Below, piece by piece: positions 36,356-46,443 of a stretch of 64,000 nt of DNA (the first letter of the stretch is position 1; every line of letters begins with the position of its first letter). The notes beneath the pieces were generated by a model. That model was given only the letters and a program-made list of their open reading frames with translations, was not told the DNA's origin and searched no databases. A program made the translations under genes and the position numbers. This stretch comes from Haloferula rosea. GTDB taxonomy: Bacteria; Verrucomicrobiota; Verrucomicrobiia; Verrucomicrobiales; Akkermansiaceae. The stretch spans positions 124,001-188,000 of the forward strand of contig NZ_JAENII010000001.1 in assembly GCF_016595525.1 (NCBI RefSeq), in the 5' to 3' direction.

Positions 36356-36395
36356 AAAAAATGTCCAATTTTTTTCCGATAGGTCCTCCATCGGC
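36356..36395 (-). terminator. Possible terminator after ptsI
   Basis: Just past the ptsI stop the minus strand has CCGATGG and CCTATCGG, nearly complementary, then AAAAAAATTGGACATTTTTT (36375-36356), an A/T stem ending in six T. A weak bidirectional terminator is plausible. Confidence 0.35.
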
Positions 36396-38156
<1,761 letters not shown>

Positions 38157-38293
38157 GGTGTTCGGGGAATGCTGGTCGATGGGGAAGGGGGATCAAAGCA
38201 GAAAAATGTTGGTGCGGTGGGAGCTTTGGTTGACGGCACAAGGCATTGAGCGGGTCCTTGTCCCATCTTCCCTGAGCGGTTTGACTACGACGC

Positions 38294-39082
38294 ATGGACG
38301 GCGAGCGCGTGAAAAGGGAGCTGACGGATGGATTTGCCTTGGGGGAATCGTTGCGGGAGCTGGTGGGTCATCGTCCGGCCCAGCAGCAGTGTTTGCGGTC
38401 GGATGACGAGCTGTTTCTGGTGGTCCATGAGGTCCCTTTGGCCGGCGTGCCGGAGCGCGTTTCACTGGGTTTTTGGAAGCATCCGACCGACGGCTGGTTC
38501 GGACCGGGGGGGAAGTGTGGATTGCGGAAGCTTGAGGCGCTTCTGGACCGGTATGAGGATGTGGTGGATGGGCATGAGGCCACCATCGAGACCATCGAGA
38601 CGGCGACTTCGCTGTTTCCCATCATCAAGCACGCCCGTCCTTTGGCCCGGTCATCACGCAACCTCGCGGCGGCGCTGGATCGGGCGGTCCTGTTTTCCGA
38701 GAACGACCGTGAGATCCGCACCTTGCGGGACCAGGCGCGGGAGATCGAGCGGGCGGCCGAGCTGCTTTTCCACGATTCGAAGCTGTCGCTGGATTTTCTC
38801 CAGGCCCAGCAGGCGGAGGATCAGCAGGAGGCGACGGAGCGGCTCAACCGCATCGCCTTCCGCCTGAACCTTCTGGCGGGATTCTTCCTTCCGTTGGTCG
38901 CGTTGGGCGGCTTGTTCGGGATGAACGTGGCTCTGCCGGACGTGTTCCGACCGCTGTTTTGGGTGATTTTCAGCGTCGGCCTGCTGATGGGCGGAGTGCT
39001 GGTGTTTCTCGTCGGCCGGAAAACGGCGGCCGACCAAGGATGGCTCAGCTCAGTTCGTAATCGCGCCCGGGCTCGGGAATGA
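38294..39082 (+). CDS. CorA-like divalent cation transporter, short form
   Basis: A 262-residue protein with the CorA/ZntB architecture: soluble N-terminal part, a long helical stalk (about 95-185, heptad-like with many Glu/Arg/Gln), then two transmembrane helices (about 190-212 and 220-243). The loop motif GMN (209-211, in LFGMNVALP) is the selectivity-filter motif of this superfamily. The N-terminal domain is shorter than in E. coli CorA (316 residues). The C-terminus is basic. The last 38 bases overlap the 3' end of the convergent beta-CASP nuclease gene. Substrate (Mg, Zn, Co) cannot be told. Confidence 0.82.
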   Translation: MDGERVKRELTDGFALGESLRELVGHRPAQQQCLRSDDELFLVVHEVPLAGVPERVSLGFWKHPTDGWFGPGGKCGLRKLEALLDRYEDVVDGHEATIETIETATSLFPIIKHARPLARSSRNLAAALDRAVLFSENDREIRTLRDQAREIERAAELLFHDSKLSLDFLQAQQAEDQQEATERLNRIAFRLNLLAGFFLPLVALGGLFGMNVALPDVFRPLFWVIFSVGLLMGGVLVFLVGRKTAADQGWLSSVRNRARARE

Positions 39083-40421
39083 TGGCCTCGGTGGACGGCA
39101 GGAGTCTGGCCAGTTCGTTGCGGAACCACTCGCTTGCCGCCGGGTCTCCGTGGACGAGGAAGGTGCGTTTGGGCTTCACCTTCAGGATGTAGTCGAGGAG
39201 GTCGTCGCGGGTGGCGTGTCCGCTGAAGTCGAAGACCTCCATCTGGGCGCGGAGCGGGACGGGTGGATGGGATGAATCCAGCACGATTCGCTCTTCGGCT
39301 TTCGCCGCACGGATGTGGCCGGCGGGCGAGTCGGGGTCGGCATAGCCGACGAAAAGCAGGGAGTTCTTCCTGTTCTCGAGGAAGCCGGCCCGGGCAAACC
39401 CGTTCGACACCGTCTTCTCGGTCATCATTCCACTAGAGAGGCAGTAGATGGTTCCGGGTTCGGGCACGATGGCGGTGCGCTTGCGGTTGCGGCGTCGGCT
39501 CCCGGCCTTGAGGTCCATGTCGGACAGGATGCGGAAGTCATCGTCACTGCGTCGGGTCGCCCCATTGCCGAAGCGGTCATAGATCACCGTCATCTTGGTG
39601 GAGAGTCCACCGATGACCACCGGGGTCCGGGCGGGAAGGAGTCCTTCGCGCTTGAAGCGGTGGATCATGGTCAGCACTTCCTGGGTCTTGCCTACGGCGA
39701 ATACCGGAACCAGCACGGCACCACCACGCTTCAGGGTTTTGGCCATGGTTTCGGCGAAGCGGTATTCCTCGGCTTCCCGGGTGTAGTCGGGCGGGCGAGG
39801 GCTGTCGCCGCGGGTGGTCTCGATGACGAGTGTGTCGACGGGATCCTCGGGGAAGTTCGCTCCCTTGATCAAGGTGGAGGGTTCGAAGTTGACGTCGCCG
39901 GTGTAGAGAAGGCGGTGGTCGTTGGCTTCGATGGTGACGCCGACCGATCCGAGCACGTGGCCGGCGTCATGGAAGGTGGCCTGGACTCCTGCCTGAGAGT
40001 CGAGGAAAAACGGGGTTTCGTTGGGGCGGGTCTCAATGGTGTTTTCGATCTCGTCCAGCTCCCGGTGGGAGAAAAGCGGGTAGACGTCGATGCCCAGCTC
40101 GTCGCGCTTGGACTGCATGACGTTCACGGAATTGTGGAGCATCGCGAAACCGAGCTCTGCCGCAGCGGGAGAGAAGAACAGTTTCGCCTGTGGCTGGCGA
40201 TGGGCGAGCAGCGGGAGCGTGCCGATGTGGTCCAGATGAGAATGCGTCACGATGGCGGCATCGATCGAGCCGTCCTCGATCTCATGGAAGCGGGGCGTGG
40301 CATCAAGTCCCTCCCGTTTCGGGTGCATTCCGGCATCGAGGACGATTCGGGAGTTGCCGGTGTCGAGAAGGTAGGAGTTGGCGCCGATTTCGGGCGCCGG
40401 GCAGAGACTTCGGAAGAGCAT
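39045..40421 (-). CDS. Metallo-beta-lactamase/beta-CASP fold RNA-processing exonuclease-like protein
   Basis: From the ATG at 40421 the protein has 458 residues. The N-terminal half is a metallo-beta-lactamase domain with THSHLDHIG (HxHxDH motif), DAGHVLGSVG and TGDVNFEP. The middle is a beta-CASP domain (PVFAVGKTQEVLTMI), and the C-terminus has the RMMBL motifs FDFSGHATRDDLLDYI and FLVHGDPAASEWF. This is the CPSF73/RNase J-related class, which acts on RNA. The frame is open to 40655, but the first 78 residues are Arg/Pro-rich with no homology. It is convergent with the CorA-like gene and divergent from the dehydrogenase gene. Confidence 0.9.
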   Translation of the reverse strand: MLFRSLCPAPEIGANSYLLDTGNSRIVLDAGMHPKREGLDATPRFHEIEDGSIDAAIVTHSHLDHIGTLPLLAHRQPQAKLFFSPAAAELGFAMLHNSVNVMQSKRDELGIDVYPLFSHRELDEIENTIETRPNETPFFLDSQAGVQATFHDAGHVLGSVGVTIEANDHRLLYTGDVNFEPSTLIKGANFPEDPVDTLVIETTRGDSPRPPDYTREAEEYRFAETMAKTLKRGGAVLVPVFAVGKTQEVLTMIHRFKREGLLPARTPVVIGGLSTKMTVIYDRFGNGATRRSDDDFRILSDMDLKAGSRRRNRKRTAIVPEPGTIYCLSSGMMTEKTVSNGFARAGFLENRKNSLLFVGYADPDSPAGHIRAAKAEERIVLDSSHPPVPLRAQMEVFDFSGHATRDDLLDYILKVKPKRTFLVHGDPAASEWFRNELARLLPSTEAIIPEPGRDYELS

Positions 40422-40663
40422 GGACTGGAAAAGCCCGGACCTTGGGGGGGGCGGGTGAAATGTCGACCCCTGATTTTCCCATCTCCGGCCGGATCCCTTC
40501 CCTCCGCGTGCTACCCGTGAGGGACCAGGGTCGGGAATCGGATCGATGGACCGAGGTCTGGAGTCGACCAACCGGCGGAAGGGAATCCGCGTCAGTATGA
40601 TCGAAGTGGCGCTCCAAGCATTGCCATCCGCAGTGGACTCCGATATGTCACCCATCCCGGATT

Positions 40664-41893
40664 ATGAGTGACCCAATCGTGGACCAAGCACAGATCGCAC
40701 GGATCGTTACCGAGGTGATCGCATCCCAAGGCGGCGGTGATCGTTCCCAGGCATCCCGAGAGGCGGATGCAAGCCCGGCCGGGGGAGTCATGGGACGTGC
40801 GGCGGTGCTGACCGGGCCGAAGACTCTCGAGATCCAACGGTTTCCCCTGCGTGGCATCCGGCCGGACGAGATTCTGGTCAAGGTGGAGGCTTGCGGGATC
40901 TGCGGCACGGACATCCACTGCTACAATTCGGATCCTTTCGGTCTCGCCCCCGTCGTGCTCGGTCACGAAGGAACCGGTGAGGTGATGCAGGTGGGCTCCG
41001 AGGTGAAGATGGACAGCGTCGGCAAGCCGGTGCAGGTCGGCGACAAGATCGTGACGAGCATCCTTGAAAATTCGCAGGAGTGCATGATCGCGAAGTACAA
41101 CCCGCTGAAGTCGAACCTCTGTGATGACCTCAAGGTGTATGGTTTGCTGCCTGACGAACCCGACAATCATTTCAACGGCTACTTCGGCGAATACCTGATC
41201 ATCCGACCGGGGTCGTCCTTCTTCGTCGTCAACGACATGAGCCTGGAGCTTCGTTGTCTCATCGAGCCGGCTGCGGTTGTTTGCCATGCCTATCAGCGTG
41301 CGAAGGACGTGGGCATGCGGTTGAATTTCCGCGCCCGGGTCGTGGTGCAGGGGTGCGGGCCGATCGGCCTGCTGATGATTGCGGTGCTGCGCACGGCGGG
41401 CGTCAACAACATCATCGCCATCGACGGGAATCCCGATCGTTTGAAGCTGGCTGCTGAGCTGGGGGCGGATGAAACGCTGAACTACAAGGACTACTCCGGC
41501 ATCGATGATCTTGCGGCCAAGGTCGAGAGTCTGACCAAGGGGGTTGGCGCCCATGCCGGATTCCAGGTCACAGGGGTGCCGCAGGCTTTTGCCAATCTCT
41601 TCAAGTGCATCCGTCGGGGTGGAGGAATCTGTGAGGTCGGTCACTTCGTCGACGGTGGCGAATGCTCGATCAATCCCCATCAGGACATCTGTCGCAAGGA
41701 AATCACGGTGACGGGAAGCTGGGTGTACAACAGCTTCGAGTATCCGAATGCCTATCACTTCCTGCAGCGCGCGGAACGCATCGGACTGCCCGTGGCATCA
41801 CTGGTCACCCACAAGTTTCCGCTCGACCGGATTCAGGACGCCTTCGATGTCAACCTGCGCCAGGAAGGCGTGAAGGTCGTCGTCGAAGCCTGA
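40664..41893 (+). CDS. Zinc-binding alcohol dehydrogenase with possible encapsulation peptide
   Basis: A medium-chain dehydrogenase/reductase of 409 residues. Catalytic zinc motif EACGICGTDIHCYN lies near residue 73, GHEGTGEVMQVG near 100, and the NAD Rossmann motif GCGPIGLLMIAVL near 230. The four-Cys structural zinc site is not intact. The enzyme core starts only at about residue 44. Before it is DQAQIARIVTEVIASQ (residues 7-22), an amphipathic helix with hydrophobic residues at 11, 14, 15, 18 and 19, then a Gly/Ser/Ala linker. This matches the form of N-terminal encapsulation peptides of bacterial microcompartment cargo. Fucose is degraded through lactaldehyde in compartments of this phylum, so lactaldehyde or a related aldehyde/alcohol is a plausible substrate (inference). 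Followed by an L-lactate permease. Confidence 0.85.
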   Translation: MSDPIVDQAQIARIVTEVIASQGGGDRSQASREADASPAGGVMGRAAVLTGPKTLEIQRFPLRGIRPDEILVKVEACGICGTDIHCYNSDPFGLAPVVLGHEGTGEVMQVGSEVKMDSVGKPVQVGDKIVTSILENSQECMIAKYNPLKSNLCDDLKVYGLLPDEPDNHFNGYFGEYLIIRPGSSFFVVNDMSLELRCLIEPAAVVCHAYQRAKDVGMRLNFRARVVVQGCGPIGLLMIAVLRTAGVNNIIAIDGNPDRLKLAAELGADETLNYKDYSGIDDLAAKVESLTKGVGAHAGFQVTGVPQAFANLFKCIRRGGGICEVGHFVDGGECSINPHQDICRKEITVTGSWVYNSFEYPNAYHFLQRAERIGLPVASLVTHKFPLDRIQDAFDVNLRQEGVKVVVEA

Positions 41894-42093
41894 GGAACCG
41901 TCCGAGGAAGCAGCTGGTCTCCATCCTTGGTGCCGGGGGAGGTCCGATCACGCACGAATCCTGATTCGAGGCGCACGCCTTGCTCATGGGTTCCCCTCGA
42001 GCGGGGGGGAAGCTAGAAACTTCCCACAGGAAAGCTGGCGCCGTCGGTGGCTCATTTCAAAGGTGGGACGGGTGTCGGATCGACCTGTGGTCG

Positions 42094-43686
42094 ATGCAGC
42101 CCATGAAAGAGGTTATCCTAGCGCTCGCCCCCATCGTTGTCCTCGTGGTGTTGATGACCAAGGCCAACCCATGGCCCTCCTACAAGGCGCTGCCGCTGGC
42201 CGCGCTGTTGATGTATCTGGTGAAAACCATCGGCTTCGAGCTGGATGCCAATACGGCGAATGCCGTGGCCTTCGCGGCAGTGTTCAAGGCGTTTACCCCG
42301 ATCCTGATCGTCTGGGGGGCGATCTTCCTCTTCAGCACGATGGAGCATTCGGGGGCGATGGATGTGATCCGCAAGAAGCTCGCGACGATCACCGGCAACC
42401 GCATCGGGCAACTGATGATTGTCGGCTGGGCCTTCGCCTTTCTGGTCGAGGGTGCGAGTGGCTTCGGAACGCCTGCCGCCCTGGCAGCTCCGATACTGGT
42501 GGGACTGGGTTTTACGCCGGTTCGTGCGGCGTTGTTTTGCCTGATCATGAACAGCGTGCCGGTGTCCTTTGGCGCGGTGGGCACGCCGACCTGGTTCGGG
42601 TTCCAATCCCTCGGGCTTTCCGAGGAGCAGCTGATCCAGATCGGAATCCGTTCGACCGTGATCCACGGGGTTGCATCGCTGGTCGTGCCCCTGATCGCGC
42701 TGCGGTTCATGGCTCCGTGGAAGGAGATCCGTGAGAACCTCGTGTTCATCTTCCTGTCAGTGCTCAGCTGTGTGGTGCCCTACATCATTCTGTCGTTCTT
42801 CAGTCTCGAGTTTCCCGCGATCATCGGAGGATCGGTCGGTTTGATCGCGACGGTCTTCTTCGCCAATCACAACATCGGCCTGAAGCGCAGTGAGGGCTGG
42901 GAGAACCGCGAGCAGGTTGCGGGCAAGGCGGTCCTGAAGGCGGCTTTCCCGATCTGGGCCACCGTGCTGGTGTTGGTCGTGACACGGATCCAACAGCTCG
43001 GGTTGAAGGGCTTGATGACGAGCATGGAGCCGCTCTGGTCGGTGGGTCTGGGATCGTTGGGAGAGTTTACCATCGCGAAGTCCCTGACCGTCAGCATGGA
43101 GGGAGTCTTTGGCGCCGAGCAGGTGGATTGGGCATTCAAGACGCTCTACGTTCCCTCGCTGATTCCGTTCATCCTCGTGTCGTTGATCAGCTTCAGGTTG
43201 TTCCGGATGGAGAAGATGGCCCGCCGCAAGGTGATTTCCGAGTCGGCACAGCGGATGTATCTTCCCGGGGTGGCCTTGTTCGGCGCGCTGATTCTCGTCG
43301 AACTGCTGCGCTATGGTGGCGACGCGTCGTGTGCGGCCATCATCGGCTCGTCGCTTGCCGACCTGCTGGGCCCGGGATGGAAATTCGGAGCTCCTTTCCT
43401 CGGGGCCCTGGGGTCGTTCTTCTCGGGTTCCGCCACGGTTTCGGCCATGACCTTCGGTGCGATTCAGGAAAATGCGGCGCTGTCCATCGGGCTGGATCCG
43501 GTCGTGGTTCTGGCGATGCAGTCCGTGGGCGGATCAATGGGAAACATGGTTTGCATTCACAACATCGTGGCGGTTTCGACCGTCGTCGGCCTGCAACACC
43601 AGGAAGGTTACCTGCTCAAGCGCACGATCATTCCGTTGGTGGTCTATGGAACGATCGCCGGGGTGGTCGGAGCGATCATGCTCTGA
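42094..43686 (+). CDS. lctP: L-lactate permease (LctP family)
   Basis: An integral membrane protein of about 530 residues with at least 12 hydrophobic segments. Family hallmarks are VEGASGFGTPAALAAPILVG, NSVPVSFGAVGTP, the FFSGSATVSAM motif and GGSMGNMVCIHNIVAVSTVVG near the C-terminus. LctP proteins carry lactate or glycolate with protons. ATG at 42094 or 42103 begins directly before the first helix; the upstream frame to 41980 is unlikely. It lies 200 bases after the zinc dehydrogenase and just beside the fucosidase/sulfatase block, which suggests exchange of lactate formed from fucose. Confidence 0.93.
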   Translation: MQPMKEVILALAPIVVLVVLMTKANPWPSYKALPLAALLMYLVKTIGFELDANTANAVAFAAVFKAFTPILIVWGAIFLFSTMEHSGAMDVIRKKLATITGNRIGQLMIVGWAFAFLVEGASGFGTPAALAAPILVGLGFTPVRAALFCLIMNSVPVSFGAVGTPTWFGFQSLGLSEEQLIQIGIRSTVIHGVASLVVPLIALRFMAPWKEIRENLVFIFLSVLSCVVPYIILSFFSLEFPAIIGGSVGLIATVFFANHNIGLKRSEGWENREQVAGKAVLKAAFPIWATVLVLVVTRIQQLGLKGLMTSMEPLWSVGLGSLGEFTIAKSLTVSMEGVFGAEQVDWAFKTLYVPSLIPFILVSLISFRLFRMEKMARRKVISESAQRMYLPGVALFGALILVELLRYGGDASCAAIIGSSLADLLGPGWKFGAPFLGALGSFFSGSATVSAMTFGAIQENAALSIGLDPVVVLAMQSVGGSMGNMVCIHNIVAVSTVVGLQHQEGYLLKRTIIPLVVYGTIAGVVGAIML

Positions 43687-43700
43687 TTGACGTTGCTCTT

Positions 43701-44678
43701 CTAACGACCTGAACCGGTTGTAGAGTAGATCTTCCACTCGCTGGGAAGATCGGCGGACTCATGGTCGCCGGTATGCAGCATGATGCGATAGCGGAAGGTG
43801 AGGCTGTCCCCATGTTTGAGGGTATGATCTCCCAGATGGGCATCCTTCTTGCCCTCGAAATCGTGTTGCCCGAACGGGTTGGCGGCGAGCAGTCCGTAGT
43901 CCCGGGCGTGCCACCAGGTCGGGTGGCGGAGGTTCGATGGATGGTCGAACATGGCGACGACCACGGGTTCGCCCGACGCGTCGGGGCCCGAGTAGGCCAC
44001 CCAGGCTGCCCGTTTGCCCCAGGCTTTGCCGTCGCGTTCCCCATTGCTGTTGAGGATCGCTCCCTTGGCGACGGGGCCCTTGGTGCGCAGCGTGGGTGCG
44101 ACCCGGATGGCTGCGGTCCCTTCCTTGGTGTCACCGAAAAGGGCGTCGCCGTTAGGGCTGGTCAGGATGGATTCCATGTCGATGAACCGGGTATTGCCGC
44201 GCGCGGTGATCGTGTAGGTGCGCTGCTCCTTCAGGTGAACGGTGTCACCTTCTTCCCACGAGAGCTCCACACTGAAGCTTGCGGTGTCCGTCCTGACGCC
44301 ATCGACGTTCTTGCTACCGGTGGAATTCGTGCCGAACCCCTTGTGAACGATGCGTCCCTTTCGCTTGAGGTGCTGTGCCCAGAAATCAACGCCATTGACG
44401 AGTCCGTGGGTGAACCAGAGCGAGACGTGGTGGGGGTGGTCCTTTTGTTCGCCGTCGGTGGCTTTGGTCAGAGGAAAGTTGCGTGTCAGGCCTTGGCCGG
44501 AAGAACCGATCACCGGGTAGAGGCAGGGGACCTTGCGATCCGTGCGATACTCGGTGAAGAGTTTGCCGTCGATCTCGACGCGCAGACGCTCGTCAGATTG
44601 TTTGAGCTCGATCTGGGCGTGAAGGGGTGCGGTGGCGAGGAGCAGGGCGAGAGGGGCGAGAGGGGCGAGGTGGTTCAC
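43701..44678 (-). CDS. Exported PmoA family (DUF6807) protein
   Basis: A 325-residue protein starting with GTG at 44678 and a signal peptide whose codons include a nine-base repeat (LAPLAPLALL). The mature part matches the PmoA-family/DUF6807 pattern: PCLYPVIGSSGQGLTRNFPL, DHPHHVSLWFTHGLVNGVDFW, FGTNSTGSKN and HPTWWHARDYGLLAANPFGQHDF. Such proteins are very common in Planctomycetes and Verrucomicrobia polysaccharide loci and are not methane monooxygenases; a jelly-roll fold acting on sugar derivatives is supposed, function unknown. It is separate from the upstream GH29 gene by 200 bases containing an inverted repeat. Confidence 0.85.
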   Translation of the reverse strand: MNHLAPLAPLALLLATAPLHAQIELKQSDERLRVEIDGKLFTEYRTDRKVPCLYPVIGSSGQGLTRNFPLTKATDGEQKDHPHHVSLWFTHGLVNGVDFWAQHLKRKGRIVHKGFGTNSTGSKNVDGVRTDTASFSVELSWEEGDTVHLKEQRTYTITARGNTRFIDMESILTSPNGDALFGDTKEGTAAIRVAPTLRTKGPVAKGAILNSNGERDGKAWGKRAAWVAYSGPDASGEPVVVAMFDHPSNLRHPTWWHARDYGLLAANPFGQHDFEGKKDAHLGDHTLKHGDSLTFRYRIMLHTGDHESADLPSEWKIYSTTGSGR

Positions 44679-44733
44679 GATGGTGGGATGACTTGGACTT
44701 GTGGATCAATTTAGGCGATCGGGAAGCCATCAC

Positions 44734-44756
44734 CCATTACCCATGTGGGGTAATGG
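44734..44756. promoter_or_regulatory. CCATTACCC-ATGTG-GGGTAATGG inverted repeat
   Basis: A perfect 9-base inverted repeat with a 5-base loop lies between the GH29 gene (ends 44879) and the PmoA-family gene (starts 44678), both minus strand. No U-run follows on either strand. It may be an operator for the PmoA-family gene, 56 bases upstream of its start, or a transcript-end hairpin of the upstream operon. Confidence 0.45.
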
Positions 44757-44878
44757 AGTGCGTGGGTCCCCCCACAACTGACAGCCCGATCACTGTAGAT
44801 CTTTCAGAGGAAGTGCCCCGGCGATGAGAATGCCAGGCGTGGCCATGCTTCCGGGAGTTTGATGCCCCTCGGTCCGCG

Positions 44879-46372
44879 TTACTTCGTGATCTTGAAGCCA
44901 AGCACCGGTTGGTCGGGCAATTGCTTCGGCAAGCGGATGGTGAGCGCCTTGTCGGTGCGGTCCCACTGGATCGCTTCATTGCTGCCCATCAGGGAGATGC
45001 CCGTGATGTCTTCCTTGAGTGCTCCTCCAGTGGCGAGTGTCTGGATCACGATGTCGGCGGTCGGCTTTGCCAGCACGAAGGCGTAAAGGACCCCGTCCTT
45101 GGTGGTGAAACGGATGTCGTTCTGGGAGTAGTTCTTGCGGTTCTCGCCCTGGCGGCCGGTCTTGATCTCGAGAGGACCTTCCCCATAGGTCGTCCACGGC
45201 CTCGTTCCATAGATGCCTTCACCGCATGTTTTGAGGACGTCGCCGAATGTGGTCAGGTAGGCGGCCTGTGTGTCGGGGATGGTGCCGTCGCCCTTGAGCG
45301 CGATGTTGAGCATGACCACGCCGTTCTTGCTGATTGCATCGATCGCGTTGCCGACCATGACGGGGATCGACATCCTGTTGACGGCGGTTGCCCGGTAGAA
45401 CCAACCGCCGGACAAGTCGGTGGCCCAGATCCACGGTTCGGACTGGATCTCGCCCGAGCTGCCGCGTTCGAGGTTGTAGGTGAAGGCCCGGCGGTCGAGT
45501 TTGCCATCCTTGCAGGAGAACACGACGGTCTGCTTGCCGTTGTTCTCTGCGAGGTCGCGGTTGACGTAGTCCGAGAACAGTTTGACCCCGAGCCCCTTGC
45601 CTGTTCTCTCGTTTGGGTAGGGGCAGTCGTTGTTGAACATGTCCGGATCGTATTTCTCGATGATCTCCCAACAGCGGGCATACCAGTGTTCATTCCAGCT
45701 GTCCTGACTGGCGTATCCCCGGGGGTCGTAGTCCATGTTGAACAGGGACCACTCCGGGGTACCGGGCTTCTGGTACTTGCGGGCATTCGCGAAGAAGCGC
45801 GGCGACCAATACAGGTGGGTGGAGACCCCGAACTTGAGCCCGTGCGTCGTGGCTGCGGCCTTCCATTCCTTCAGGGTGTCGCGCTTCGGCCCCATCTTGA
45901 ACGAGTTCCATGGGTGGGAGGAATCGTACATGTCGAAGTTGTCGTGGTGGCACGCCACCGGCATGATGAAACGCGCGCCGTTGTCCTTCACGAATCCGAC
46001 CAGGGCATCGGGGTCCCATTTCTCTCCCTTGAAGAGGGGAATCAACTTTTCGTATCCGAACTCCTCAAGTGGGCCGTAGCGCTCGATGTGCCACTTGGTG
46101 AGCGTCTCACTCATGTCCAGTTCGTTGTCCGGCTTGCCGGCGGGAGGCGGCGAATACATACGGCGCCCGTAGTGGGAGCCATCGTTCGGGCGGTTTTCGT
46201 CGGCTGCGGACGAGATTCCCCAGTGGAACCAGACACCGAGCTTGCCGTCGACGAACCAGTCCGGCACCTGGTAGTGCTCGGCCATCGATTCCCAGTTTGG
46301 TTCGATCTCGCTTGCCGGAGAGAGTCCAGCCGCCAAGGCGCTGACAAGTGAGTAGATCAGAGTGCGGTGCAT
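44879..46372 (-). CDS. Exported GH29 alpha-L-fucosidase
   Basis: ATG at 46372 begins a signal peptide (MHRTLIYSLVSALAAGLSPA). The GH29 barrel shows DWFVDGKLGVWFHWGISS, ARFIMPVACHHDNFDMYDS, LKFGVSTHLYWSPRFF and YDPDMFNNDCPYP, where the Asp after NN is the candidate nucleophile, in place of the more common WFD. A C-terminal beta-sandwich (about 410-497) includes GVLYAFVLAKPTADIVIQTL. GH29 enzymes release alpha-1,3/1,4/1,2-linked fucose with retention. The frame is open to 46447 but overlaps the upstream gene. Last gene of a five-gene run: two sulfatases, esterase, beta-helix protein, fucosidase. Confidence 0.9.
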   Translation of the reverse strand: MHRTLIYSLVSALAAGLSPASEIEPNWESMAEHYQVPDWFVDGKLGVWFHWGISSAADENRPNDGSHYGRRMYSPPPAGKPDNELDMSETLTKWHIERYGPLEEFGYEKLIPLFKGEKWDPDALVGFVKDNGARFIMPVACHHDNFDMYDSSHPWNSFKMGPKRDTLKEWKAAATTHGLKFGVSTHLYWSPRFFANARKYQKPGTPEWSLFNMDYDPRGYASQDSWNEHWYARCWEIIEKYDPDMFNNDCPYPNERTGKGLGVKLFSDYVNRDLAENNGKQTVVFSCKDGKLDRRAFTYNLERGSSGEIQSEPWIWATDLSGGWFYRATAVNRMSIPVMVGNAIDAISKNGVVMLNIALKGDGTIPDTQAAYLTTFGDVLKTCGEGIYGTRPWTTYGEGPLEIKTGRQGENRKNYSQNDIRFTTKDGVLYAFVLAKPTADIVIQTLATGGALKEDITGISLMGSNEAIQWDRTDKALTIRLPKQLPDQPVLGFKITK

Positions 46373-46443
46373 GGTGTGATGGAGGGTGTTCAGGGGTGTC
46401 TGATGGGTGCGGTGGTCCGGGGATGGGGCAGTTGATCCGTGAA

